Part shown: positions 11,029 through 21,479 of the stretch, piece after piece
How the letters are laid out: every line of letters begins with the position of its first letter
How positions within the stretch are numbered: position 1 is the first letter of the stretch
Position numbers and translations under genes: made by a program
The notes under the pieces: model-generated
Database searches by the model: none
The model's input: the letters and a program-made list of their open reading frames with translations, nothing else
Told to the model about the DNA's origin: nothing
Assembly (NCBI GenBank): GCA_949592205.1
Contig: CATIUR010000003.1
Location: forward strand, 78,458,501 to 78,522,500
Length of the DNA stretch: 64,000 nucleotides
Source of the DNA: Helichrysum umbraculigerum
Lineage: Eukaryota; Streptophyta; Magnoliopsida; Asterales; Asteraceae
Direction of reading: 5' to 3'

Positions 11029-11802
11029 GTGGGCACCCTTGATGAAACCAAGCCTTCAACCGCCTCCCTGGATTCCCGAAAATCCAGTGACTCTATCAAG
11101 GGAAACCTACATACAGCTACAATGGTTCAACCCATTGTTAGCAGTGATTCGGGTGCAACCCACACCCCTTTATCGAGTCAACCCATCAGCTACTCATCAT
11201 CCTCACAAAAGAATGATGTTTTAAACAAAGGGCAAGTGACATCAGTGGGTGATAACACACCCATCGTTGGTGTCACATCACTGGCTACAGACCCGAGCAA
11301 TCTCTTATCTATCACTGCACCAGCTGTCAATGTCTCCCTCCAGTCACAGGGAGAGATACAGGCCGATCCCTCTGTTTTCCATGATCCATCAGCTAAAACA
11401 CAAGCTAATGATGACGAGAAAACTAATCACCTATTACAAAAAGATCAAACATTTGCTGCAGAATTTCATGCTATCATCAAGGGGGAGAAATATTCAATTG
11501 TTGCTGATGCTACCAGAGAAATGCTGATCTACTTCGTGCTGTTATCAAGGGGGAGAGAATGTGCAAATAAATGCAAAAACCAATGTTGTTCATATGAAAA
11601 ATCGCCGATGCTATTAAAGTTGCTGATACTTGGGAATCATCTTTGCGGCTTCTATCACAAAACTTACATATTCCCTGTATTTGAGTTACAATTTTCTTGG
11701 CGATTTTATTCAATATTTGTGCCACTTCAGCTTAGCAATGAATCCTTCTCTATCCGGATCAGTCACAAACTCGAGCAATTTATCATGCAGCTTGAAAATT
11801 AG
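11029..11802 (+). CDS. Ser/Thr-rich ORF in the Sirevirus env-like region (uncertain)
   Basis: The frame is 257 codons. Residues 1-150 are rich in S, T, Q and P with no recognisable domain. From about residue 175 the sequence runs through two polypurine-like tracts (AAGGGGGAGA at 11479 and 11547) and the remainder (CANKCKNQCC, then hydrophobic stretches) looks like non-coding DNA read by chance. Its location between pol and the 3' LTR is where env-like ORFs of Sireviruses lie, but no signal peptide, fusion motif or convincing coiled coil is seen. It may be a decayed remnant or chance ORF. Confidence 0.35.
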   Translation: MGTLDETKPSTASLDSRKSSDSIKGNLHTATMVQPIVSSDSGATHTPLSSQPISYSSSSQKNDVLNKGQVTSVGDNTPIVGVTSLATDPSNLLSITAPAVNVSLQSQGEIQADPSVFHDPSAKTQANDDEKTNHLLQKDQTFAAEFHAIIKGEKYSIVADATREMLIYFVLLSRGRECANKCKNQCCSYEKSPMLLKLLILGNHLCGFYHKTYIFPVFELQFSWRFYSIFVPLQLSNESFSIRISHKLEQFIMQLEN

Positions 11803-12293
11803 AAACCTCAGTATCTGAAGGTTCATTTTCATTGATTTTTAGTCGGTTAAAGTTTCGTGAGAGGGTGTCATACTGAAGATAGTAGGTTTGATATGTCAAA
11901 AATCACTACCATTCATCTGATCGCTGAAGATAGTAGGTTTGATATGGCAAGGATCACTGCAATTCGTCTGATCGCTGAAGATAGTAGGCTTGATATGGCA
12001 AGAATCACTGCAATTCATCTGATCGCTGAAGATAGTAGGTTTAAAGTTTGTAATAAGATTAGATTTATTGTAACTGAAAAACCATCTGTACTTTATATTT
12101 ACAGTTCAATGAAATATGATCTTTTGAGAAAATCAAAGTGCAAAACTCAGATCATATCAAAAGAATCCAAAAAGATAAATGAATGGATCAAAGTGTAAGT
12201 CACTGAATGTTTAAATTCTTCAAACACTGACTATAAACTTTCACAGCAACAAGTTTGTCTAGGGAGCTTTGATCACAATCATTTAGGGGGAGA
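11479..12293 (+). promoter_or_regulatory. Multiple polypurine tracts upstream of the Sirevirus 3' LTR
   Basis: AAGGGGGAGAAA (11479-11490), AAGGGGGAGAGAA (11547-11559) and AGGGGGAGA (12285-12293) are three close copies of the plus-strand primer. Only the last abuts the 3' LTR (12295). Repeated polypurine tracts in this interval are a reported Sirevirus trait (established knowledge). Confidence 0.65.
11873..12046 (+). repeat. 51-bp tandem repeat, in frame
   Basis: Units start at 11873, 11924, 11975 and 12026: three full and one partial, with exact 51 bp spacing. Each unit begins CTGAAGATAGTAGG. The period is a multiple of three, and an open frame (11857-12198) reads it as a 17-residue repeat with core EDSRFDMARIT. 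The array lies between two of the polypurine tracts. No family was recognised. Confidence 0.85.
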
Positions 12294-12294
12294 T

Positions 12295-13348
12295 TGTTGA
12301 GTCACTGGTCGCTGACCATGTTGAGTCGCTGGTCACTGACCAACTCAACTTAACACTACTCGATGAAGAAATGGATTGTATCAAAGCTGCTGTTGCTGAA
12401 GATTAGTTTCGATGATCGTCATTCATTTTACTCTCAAGGAATTGATATGTTGAGGAAGATTAAAGCTCAACTTGGTGTGTCGCTGATCAAGGACAGCGAG
12501 AGCTTTACATCCTCAAATCAATAAAGGCAAAAGTCACTGCCAGAATAACAGCTAGTCTCTGAAGATCAATAGTTCAAGTCATTCTACAAGAGCATGTTAG
12601 CTCGCAGTGAGTGAGGAGGATTAATGTATCTTCAGTGACTATTCAATAAAGCCTCTCAATCATCAAGTACAGAAAGTACTGTATTTATCTATACATCAGC
12701 AAGAGCGTTCCTACTAGAAGTATGTTCGAAAGATTATGTGGCAACGAATGATTGGTTTTAAGGTAACGAGATATTCGTGGTAACAGAATTGGGACCCGCA
12801 GAATGTCGGTTCATCAGAGATCAAGCCAATCCAGCTACGACACGTGTCATTCCAAGATCCTATTTTATAGGAGATATTTTAGGAACTCTTGTAGTATAAA
12901 TAGTCCAGTGTTTTGTATTGTGGAGGCTAGTCGTTCAATCGTGTTAATCACTTGTGTGTCAGTGAGTAGTTAGTCTAAGCACGTATTGACGATCCAGCGA
13001 GTGAACAGTTAGCGTGTTTGTCCATTGCTGTTCATCTCATTTGTAATAGTTAGCTTGTGTGTTTGATTTGGATTAGCTTGGGCTAGTCCATTCCGCAATC
13101 AACACTTGTGAATTTTATGATCAATATAACTCACCATTTAAGCTATTATTACTTTGTTACTTTGATATTGTCATATCTATTATCATATACTCTGTTTGTA
13201 CCCATTTAAGCTTGAACAATTAAAAACTATTGAATTCACTTAGTTAAAATCAAAAAAAGTTTTTAATTGTATTCAACCCCCCTTCTACAATTAAACTTTA
13301 CATATTGCGATTCCAAATCACTAATTGATAGTCATTCCGGGACTCTCA
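12295..13348 (+). repeat. 3' LTR of the Sirevirus-type element
   Basis: It is preceded by the polypurine tract and GATT, starts TGTTGAGTCACTGG, ends CTCTCA, and is followed directly by the duplication GTATG. A TATAAATA box is at 12895-12902. Scattered single-base differences from the 5' LTR show the insertion is not brand new. Confidence 0.93.
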
Positions 13349-13353
13349 GTATG

Positions 13354-16300
13354 CGACAATGAGCTTTTAAATGGGGGCCATAAGCAAAGAACGGTAACAG
13401 TGAGGATACTACAACACACATATAATGTGTTGTTGGAGTTCACGATGGTGCTGCAGAACCTATAACGTGCATCGTGTTTGATTTTTTGTGATACGCATTC
13501 TGTGCAACTGGATGCTTTTTACTTGTATGTTTGTCCTTATGGGTGACGATCTCGTCCATTTACTTATAATGGCTCAACTTGGGCGACGCTTTCGGCTAAA
13601 GATTTTCTTGCGAACCAAACTTTTTTTCACCCCTCCGTAGTGTGTTCCCAACTATGAAACTTCAAATGACATCTAGTTTGACTAATTTAAGTAATTAAAA
13701 ATCACATTTGTATACTAAAGTGTCTGAGTACTTGTGGTTGATGATTTATGGCATAACACTCATCACACAACATCTGTATTTCGTTCTTTTTTTTTAACCT
13801 CTCTGATTACCGAAACATTAATATATTCTTAAATCAGATTCTGAATATCATAATATTTTTTTTCAGACTAAAGGGTTTCTTGTCTCAGTAAGACTTGTGA
13901 CACTTCAGATTGCCGAGAATTAGATAAGAATGTATACCCTGGTCATTACCCATTTATCAGAGTCGGCCTCGAGTCGACCCCCTTGCTTGAGCAGATAAAT
14001 ATTACAATTGTTTTGGCGTATTCAAGTGTATTACAAGTGTCGTGCCTCTCAGGTAACATTCATTCATACATTAGTCTTTGATTGATTGGTTTTTTAAGAT
14101 ATAAAACAAAAGTGGTTATATGATTTTGTTCTTTAAATCATAAGGCAATAACCAAATGCTTATGCCACACCAGACATTCATTTTGGTGGTTGTCTGGAAT
14201 GCACATTAGATTACAATACTTAAACACTCCCAAACATATTCAGCTTCTAATGATAAAACTTTCGAGAGGTTAAGTAACATGAGTTAAAAATGTAAGGTTA
14301 TTAGTTCCATGTTTGTGGCTAGATCTATGAATCAAACTCCAAACTCGTTGATAGGATGTTTATTACATTACTTTCAATAAGCCAGCACAATTTTGTTTTC
14401 ATACTTAAGATGAATGCATTATAGTAACAATTCTATCAAATTGTATATGACAGTAAAACTGATGCCGATGTCAAACCCAAGAAAACGAGCATTCAGTGAG
14501 ACATTCCTCTTCATGATGGTCAAGTTTCAAGTCCAAATCGTAGATGCTCATTTTCATACACTGGTAACCTTTTCTTTTAAGTTTACAAGCTTTGAAAAGC
14601 CATATTTAGCTATAAGGATAGATGTCAACCTTCTAAGAGACAATGAAGTTGTTATATACTAAACTTAAATCTTAAATCTTAAAAGGGTGGCAAAACGGGC
14701 GAATCAGCCAGGTTGGGTAACGGATCAAAAATGTTAACATTTGGGACTGGAATAGGTCAAGTTGATCCCACGAGACTTGTGGCTAGAAAGGTGTACAAAA
14801 CTGTTATCGGATCAGATAATGTGGTTGTGATGTCTTTTTATTAGCACTTGATGGAGAGGAACCATGTTGAGCAAGTTTTTTTATTCTTTCCAAATTGTAT
14901 AAATTTGTATCATTTAATAAGATAAGCATTTGCAATAATGCGAAACTACTCTAAAGTTAACCAGTTTGCTAATGCAATAGTGATAGTATGGAAGTGGATC
15001 AATATATAACTGTTGGTGGCTACTTACGAGAGGAACTTCTGTTGATTATAATTCCTTTTTTCCTTTGTTTGATTGCACATATATTTTAAAATAAAAGTGT
15101 TTTTGGTTAGATTGGTTTAACTGATGTTTCTTTGTTTTTGAAACTGCTAGACATCAACAATATGGTCAACTTGAACTTAGAGCTCTATTTAGATGATCTT
15201 CACTAAAGTTTGACACTCACCAATTGAAATGGAATAGCGCACGGATAGTTATTGGATCTCACGTTAGTTAGTCGAGCATTGTCCATGTAGGTCATTTGGG
15301 TGTAAATTGCAAGTCTCCACTTTTCTTTTTTACTTTATAACTGCAGCTTATTGAGGAAGAAGAAATTGACGTTCCATGATCATGAAATTATGAAGCTGCA
15401 AAAAATGTGTTACTTTGATTCTGGTTTATCAAATTCACTATTTTTGAGTGTATGTCATCATGTGGGATTTCAAAAATACATTAGGTAATGTTTGACGCCT
15501 AAGGATCATGAAGATATTAAGGGTATTCGTGTTCATATTCTACCAACGAAAGACGGAGAGTATATAGAGATCATTTTTGTGAAAAAGCTTTCAGTTTGTT
15601 TGGTCAAAGTGCATTTTGCATATGTACTTAGATGATATTGATAGTAATGGCTGTTTTATGTGTAGGATAGTATCAAATACTTGTATTTATATTTAGTTAA
15701 AAGTTTGGTACTTTCTCTTGTATTTGGAGGGATGCCCATTAAATCACTTTTAGGTATATTTAAAGTTATCATGTAAATAACACTTTTTATTTTTATAAAA
15801 TTTTGTATGTGTATCATTCCTTTAACTAAAAAATATCATCCCGTTGTGAGTTTAAGACTGAGAACTCATTATAACTTATTTCTAAGCTCTTTGTTTTTTG
15901 TCTAGAAAACATGTTTAAGCCAGTAAATTTTGCGGGTTATGATCTAGTAACTATTAATGTGGGTGAATACTAAGTTATAATCACGTGTTAAGTAGCAAAT
16001 ACCATGAATAAATAATCGTGAACAAATTTTAATTTTTTATCATAAATCACATGGGATTATATTGAGAAATCAGGTAAAAAAAAGCGAAGAAAAAAAATTC
16101 GTCGAAAGAATATCTTATGACATCTCTAATCGAAGAGAAAAACGTGCTGGTTCCGAATATGTAATTTTTATAATTTATGGACTTACGGTTTGTGAGATAA
16201 TTAACCAAGGGGATAAAAAATTGAAGTGGATTTTGTAGAGAAATGAAAGAATCCTATTAGTTCTCTCGTTCTTTACTTTTTTAGCATTGTTACAAGAACT

Positions 16301-16525
16301 CACCTCGTTATATTAAATAACATATTATCTGTGTATATTAATTGTTTGTTATTGTACAATATTACGTAAAATGAAAGATAGTAATTAAATAAAAAATAAT
16401 TTTTTAATATTTTTTATATTACTATTTTCAGAAGCGGAGACAGTAGGTAGTTTGTGGGTGCTCAGCCACCCCCAACTGGCCTAACTACATCATATTTTCA
16501 TCAGCTCAACTCCAGTAATTTTCTA
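13354..16525. other. Unassigned interval, possible gene fragments
   Basis: No intact gene is seen in this AT-rich stretch. One segment, 13909-14052, looks like an exon: it follows an AG, is open in one phase for its 144 bp with non-repetitive codons, and ends at CTCAG followed by GTAACATT. A second exon-like stretch is 14460-14560 (an ORF 14414-14662 covers it) and also runs into GGTAACC. Neither protein fragment was recognised. They may be exons of a decayed or captured host gene. 16380-16525 is AT-rich, then contains GTGGGTGCTCAGCCACCCCC. Confidence 0.4.
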
Positions 16526-16780
16526 CAATGTTTTGAAAACTGGTCAACTCAGACCGGTCCGACCGGTTTGACCGAAAACCGGAGCTCTTCCGGCCGGTAC
16601 AAAACCGGTTTTGACCAAGGTTTAACTGGTCAACGAACCGGGCGGTTCGGTTAAAACCGGACGGTTCAACTGGATTTTTTATTTTTTTTATATAAAATCG
16701 AGTTTTGGCCGTTTTTTCGGTCGGACCTGTCCGACCGGAACCGAAGCCCTTTCCGATTCGATTCGGTTTTAAAAACATTG
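16526..16780. mobile_element. CCGG-rich hAT-like MITE, no target duplication seen
   Basis: The left end CAATGTTTTGAAAACTGG matches the reverse complement of the right end (CAATGTTTTTAAAACCGA). The interior is made of CCGGT, GGTCAAC and GACCGG words like the neighbouring element at 16906. The 8 bp flanks do not match (ATTTTCTA and GCGGTAGC), so it is an older or rearranged copy, or the ends are set slightly wrong. Confidence 0.5.
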
Positions 16781-16905
16781 GCGGTAGCACTGTGTAGGCA
16801 TTGTGGACAGATGCCCACACAAAAGATATCGTAAGTTCCTTTATATATATTTATTTATTATATTATATTATATAATATAAAGAAAGTAAACAATTGCCTA
16901 CTCAG

Positions 16906-17468
16906 CAGTGTTTTAAAACCCGGGTTTTTAGTCGACCCGGAAAATTGTTATTTTCTGGTCGGACCGGTTGGGCCGGAAGGTCGGACCAGATTTAATAATA
17001 GTATACAATAGTAATATTTAGTGAATTTTTTATTTTTTTATAATTATAAATATAATTATTAATTATATCATGTATAATAATTATAATCCATAGAGTAATA
17101 GAGGGTGATAACACATCGATTCTCTTGTTATTCTTGGAATACACATCAATATAATAATTATATAATCCATAGAGTAATAAATGGTGATGACACATCAGTC
17201 AAAGATTCACTTATTACCCATATTATTCTTGAAATACACAATCAGTAAATATTCCCTAAATATAAATGATTAAATGTACATAGAAATTAAAAAAAAAAAT
17301 GAAACCCGGGTCAATGTGCCTTTCCGGGTCCCGGTCCAACCCGGTCCGACCGGCCGGGTCAACCGGGTCGTTGACTAGCAACATATTGAAAAACCCGGTT
17401 TTAAATGGCCCGGAAAACTCTAAAAGTGCAGTCCGACCGGGCCGGTCGAACCGGGTCTTAAAACGTTG
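16906..17468. mobile_element. hAT-type MITE with 8-bp target-site duplication
   Basis: Termini are CAGTGTTTTAAAACCCGG and, on the other strand, CAACGTTTTAAGACCCGG. They are flanked by a perfect 8 bp duplication CTACTCAG (16898-16905 and 17469-17476), which is the hAT hallmark. The 563 bp element has CCGGGTC-rich ends and an AT-rich middle with no transposase, so it is non-autonomous. The middle contains a diverged direct repeat (about 17085-17115 and 17165-17195, ATCCATAGAGTAATA). Confidence 0.85.
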
Positions 17469-17476
17469 CTACTCAG

Positions 17477-17829
17477 TATAGTGGTAGTGCCTTTAAATTT
17501 GTAACCATAGGTCTTCGAGTCCTAGTTTGTTTGTTTTTTTCTTTCCCTTCTTTATTATATATTCCCTTACTTTCCATTATAATTTTTTTTAACTGTAATT
17601 TTTAATTAGTTAAGAAAGTGCTTTCATTACAAAAAAACATATTCATCTTTATATTTTAAATGGTAAAAAGTTTTCTTATTATTTTTTTTTTTCCTAATTT
17701 AACTGTTTAAACTATGAGTATGGATAAATGAAATATACTTAATCTATACAGAATTAGAAAAGTTTGAAACTGTTAGTGCTACGTACTTATGAAGAAAAAC
17801 AAAAGATAATCACAATGTGTGTTCACATT
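17477..17829. other. Gap between MITE and chromovirus A
   Basis: This is AT-rich spacer DNA with poly-T tracts and no gene. It ends with ACATT (17825-17829), the left target duplication of element A. Confidence 0.6.
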
Positions 17830-20376
17830 TGTAACACCCGCCAATTTAGGACTAGTAAATAGTGCCTAATCATACGTTAATACATGTAATTAGTTCTGTG
17901 TTAGGCTAATTAATGAATCGAATTATATATATATTGTTGAATATATACGAAAATGCGATTTGATTAAATCGTACGCAATTTAAATCGAATGTATTTCGAC
18001 TCAATTTAATACGGACGTTGGTGACCAATTTTATTAAATAACGCTCTTATGTCAAAAATATTATTATGATAATATTTCGTATTCATTCGTATCGTACAAA
18101 CAAAACTTACACAAATTAAAATATTAAAATGCGCAAACTAAATAAACAAACTTACATTTTATAACTCAAATATAAATTTATTTGTAAAATATATAAATAA
18201 AATATCGCGTAATAAATTGTATTTTAAAACTTATAATTAAAATGTAAAATAATTATTTAACGTTTAGACGACGGAGTAAACGAACACCGCACGGAGCGGG
18301 AACGCGGGGCGAAAAATGGGAGGTTAACCTCCCATTCCCCACCAATTTCTTTCTCATTTCTCTTATCACTCTCTCTCTCTCTTACACTCTCTTTCTTTCT
18401 TTTCTCTAACCACCACCACCTCCAAAATACTCACAAAATCATCAAATAAACATACTAAACGCACTCGGATCATAGCATCGCTTTAGAGAAAAACGACCAC
18501 GACACCACGATCTATCATCCTATCTTTTCGGATTTTTGATCCGACAATTTGTAAGTTTCCGACAAATCCCGAAATCTCCCGTTTTCAAGTGTTTTTGCTT
18601 GTTAGTAGTTTATATCAACTTATAATGTCCAAATATGGGTTGGGTAAAAGTTTTGGACCAAACGGAAACCGAAAAACTCGTTTTCGACACATTTTCCGGC
18701 CAACAGAACGCTACGTCGCTTTTGGACCCAGATTTATGCGACGTCAGCTGCGACGTCGCAAAACCCCTCGTAACGTCGCATAGTGCGACGTCAGTCACAA
18801 CGTCGCACGAATCCTCGACGTCGCATATAGCGACGCAGCCTATTACGTCGCATTGACTTGCGAATGTCGCACATAGCGACGCAGACCTTAACGTCGCCAA
18901 CTTAACCAACGTCGCATTAGCGACGCAGCACTCTACGTCGCATTAAATTGCGAAACGTCGCCTTTAGCGACGTCATGCTCAACGTCGCAACCCTACCTGC
19001 GACGTCGCACCCAACGTCGCACAAATCAGAACCTCAAAAACATAGATTTTTACTAAGTGTCGAGACTCGAAATTTATCACTCGATGTACCCAAATTCAGA
19101 TCCCAGATGCGTTTTTCGTCAAAGCAATATAGTAGAAATAAAAATTTTCCAAGCTGACCTGGCAGCTCGACCCCAGCCAGGGGCTCTGCCCCTTGGACCC
19201 CGTCAGGGGCTGCCGCCCCTTGGACCCAGCTACCAGGGGCGCTGCCCCCGGACCCCCGTACTTAGATTCTGTAACGGCTTCTAAAACACAATCAAAACAC
19301 ATTTTTCAAGTAAAACGACACGAAATCAAAATGATAATAGTTGAGATTATTATTACAAATCCGTCACCAACGGGCCGTACATATTTTCAAACATTCGAAT
19401 AAATCAACTAAATGTAATTTGGACATTATAGTTGGACGAACAACTACAAGGTAGTCTTATTAGATACCTTCGCATATTATAACCATCGCGTGTCGTGGAC
19501 ACCCTCAGGTTACAAGTCTTTGGACTTCGATTCTCGGCTAATCATTCTCAGTGTATTTTCATAAACTCAACGACTCAGGTGAGTCTCATAGCCCCTCTTT
19601 TTACTGTTTTACTCAGGGGTGTGATATACTGCTCAACTTTTAACATGTGAACGCAAGTACCAACTTTTCATATACTACATGAGTTTTTCGAAACTAATCA
19701 TTTTAAAGTCCTCCGTCAGCATAGTTGTTAATACGTTGTAGCGTGAATATTAGTATATGGTACCATATAGGATTGACCCACCTCGTCCGGGTTAGCAAGC
19801 ACTAACCGGGTAAACGGACGTACTAATATTTGGGAAGACGAATGTGGATTAGGCATTCGTGGAGGCACCTCGCCCGGAATTCTCTATAGGGGACCCGGCC
19901 CTCGAGTTAAGCTCAACTATGTGCTCATGGCTATATACACGATGACAATCATTTAATTGCTGGATGCAATTCATTATTAAATTGCTGGATGCAATTCATT
20001 ATTTAAATCTTGCGGTTCACACTATATTAACTGATTTCAAACCTGTGAGCTCACCAGCTTTTAGCTGACCTTTTAGCATATATCGCAGGTACCAAGCAGT
20101 AGGATGTTTCTGCTTCAGGATTTTAGCTCGAGTCAGCATACAGAAGATTGAGATTTTCTTGCATTAGTATATTTTGTACAAGTACTTATGTACTGAAATC
20201 TCATTTGATTTAAACTCGAGCTATGTAAAGCTTAAATGTTGTAAACATTTCTATTATCAATATATTTTGTTAAAACGACGCATATAGAGTCGTTTACTAT
20301 ATATCTTTGTGTTTTGTTATTGATTAGTAACACCCAAATCAAGCTTCCGCAAATCATCAAATTTGGGGGTGTTACA
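17830..20376 (+). repeat. 5' LTR of element A
   Basis: This 2547 bp LTR opens TGTAACACCCGCC and closes GGGGGTGTTACA. In order it carries an AT-rich front, a CT-rich tract (about 18365-18410), an ACGTCGC array (18705-19022), three GC-rich hairpin units (about 19170-19260) and two copies of AATTGCTGGATGCAATT (19955-19971 and 19980-19996). Short ORFs on either strand inside it reappear in every LTR copy simply because LTRs are duplicated, and are not genes. Confidence 0.95.
18705..19022. repeat. ACGTCGC/GCGACGTC palindromic array in the LTR of element A
   Basis: About thirteen ACGTCGC words plus several GCGACGTCA words occur in 320 bp at irregular spacing of 15-35 bp, many followed by AT and then TGCGA or AGCGACGCAG in the other orientation. 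The 3' LTR repeats the array (about 26812-27129), and element B has a shorter version (about 32150-32340). CpG-rich ACGT cores resemble bZIP binding sites, which is inference only. Confidence 0.85.
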
Positions 20377-20379
20377 GAT

Positions 20380-20391
20380 TGGTATCAGAGC
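20380..20391 (+). other. Primer binding site of element A
   Basis: TGGTATCAGAGC lies three bases after the LTR and is complementary to the 3' end of initiator Met tRNA, the usual primer of plant chromoviruses. Confidence 0.9.
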
Positions 20392-20704
20392 CTAAGGTTA
20401 TAGTGAACTAGGTTGCATTTAGTGGACCTTGACTATGACCATTAGGCGGTGTTCCTTATTAGGTATAACTGGTTCAGTGATTACATCATACGAGTTTAAT
20501 TTAACATAGCCTGATCAACTATGTACAATTAAGCAAGGATGATGTAAGATCTGAAAGTAGTTATGGCTGAACAGGGTACAATAGAAGACTCTGACCTCGA
20601 GAGAACCGAGACTTAAACATGTTTATGCTAGACACTCAATAGGCTATATTATATAGGAGCTATATGAATATAGGCCTCAATCTTACTAACGTTTTGTCTC
20701 AGAA

Positions 20705-21109
20705 ATGGCAAACACACCATCAAATTCATCTCGCCCTCAATCCGGGTCGCAGAACCCAAGGGTAGCTAGGAGGAACGCCAGGTTGCCTCGAGCTGGCCCG
20801 TACCCCACTCACTTCACCCTTCCGGCCTTAGCCGCTAGGGTGAACCAACACGAGCAGCGACTTCGCACCATGGATGTCGTGTTGCAAGAAACAAACGAAA
20901 ACTGGAGACTTACATCCCTTGAACGCATCGAACAAGTCTCCGACGACCTGGAAACCACAAACAACAACATGGATGTCCTTCGCAACCAAGTAATAGCGAT
21001 AAGCGTGGAAAATGCCCTCCTGCGTCAAAGGATGGAAGAATGTGAACAGCGTTCACATGAAGCAGAAGAGTATGCCCGTGGACTAACACAACGACTAGCA
21101 CTAGCATAA
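20705..21109 (+). pseudogene. Small coiled-coil ORF upstream of gag, truncated copy (element A)
   Basis: The frame has 134 codons and opens MANTPSNSSRPQSGSQ. Compared with the 161-codon copy in element B it stops early, because a GAA codon there is TAA here (21107-21109); the remaining sequence continues recognisably to 21190. Residues 1-45 are basic and Ser/Arg-rich. From about residue 45 there are heptad-like Leu, Val and Met positions with many charged residues (VNQHEQRL, ENALLRQRMEE), suggesting a coiled coil. No catalytic motif is seen. It lies between the PBS and gag-pol, separate from gag by 370 bp. Function is unknown. Confidence 0.6.
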
Positions 21110-21479
21110 GATAACGCCCGTCAAGCTAGCAGACTTGCAAACACTGTGGACCGTCTTGTCACGATGATGGAACAAATTAATCTACGTTAAGACTAGTGTA
21201 GTCTTTGTCTTGTAATCTATCCTGTAATCTAGTAACTATCTACGCGCTACTCTAAAATTCGGTCGGATGTAACAATTCCCGACACCTTTTGTAATAACTC
21301 TGTAGGATGTAACCTTTGAACTCATATTAGCTATCAATTATTCCTTGTTGTTCAACTCATATTAATTGTCATTTTTCCATGTTGATGTCATGTATTACTG
21401 CTTTTATACACGTACATCTATAACAAATACAACTTTCCTACGAAATCTCATGTATCTTCATTTCTTTTATTGAAGAATC

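Larger units (their letters stand above)
3810..13348 (+). mobile_element. Complete Sirevirus-type Ty1/copia retrotransposon with target-site duplication
   Basis: The element is bounded by TG (3810) and CA (13348) and flanked by a perfect 5 bp duplication GTATG (3805-3809 and 13349-13353). Direct LTRs are 1060 and 1054 bp. A Met-initiator-type PBS follows the 5' LTR, and the coding order is gag, protease, integrase, reverse transcriptase, RNase H, which defines Ty1/copia. Sirevirus assignment rests on the large gag with a CCHC knuckle followed by a Ser/Asp-rich tract, the 2.8 kb of extra sequence between pol and the 3' LTR, and multiple polypurine-like tracts there. The coding region is broken (two TAG stops, two frameshifts), so this copy is not autonomous. 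Confidence 0.93.

Noticed and set aside
14414..14662. 82-codon ORF in the unassigned interval
   Set aside because: Part may be exon-like, but as an ORF it runs through a donor-like GGTAACC into AT-rich DNA; no family recognised, so not called a gene.
18635..18909. Overlapping short ORFs on both strands in the LTRs, with the same peptides in each copy
   Set aside because: They sit in the ACGTCGC array and recur only because LTRs are duplicated; CpG-rich palindromes avoid stops on both strands. No start context or domain.
18705..19022. CRISPR-like repeat array
   Set aside because: The repeated word is only 7-10 bp, spacing is irregular, it is palindromic and LTR-borne, and the genome is plant nuclear.
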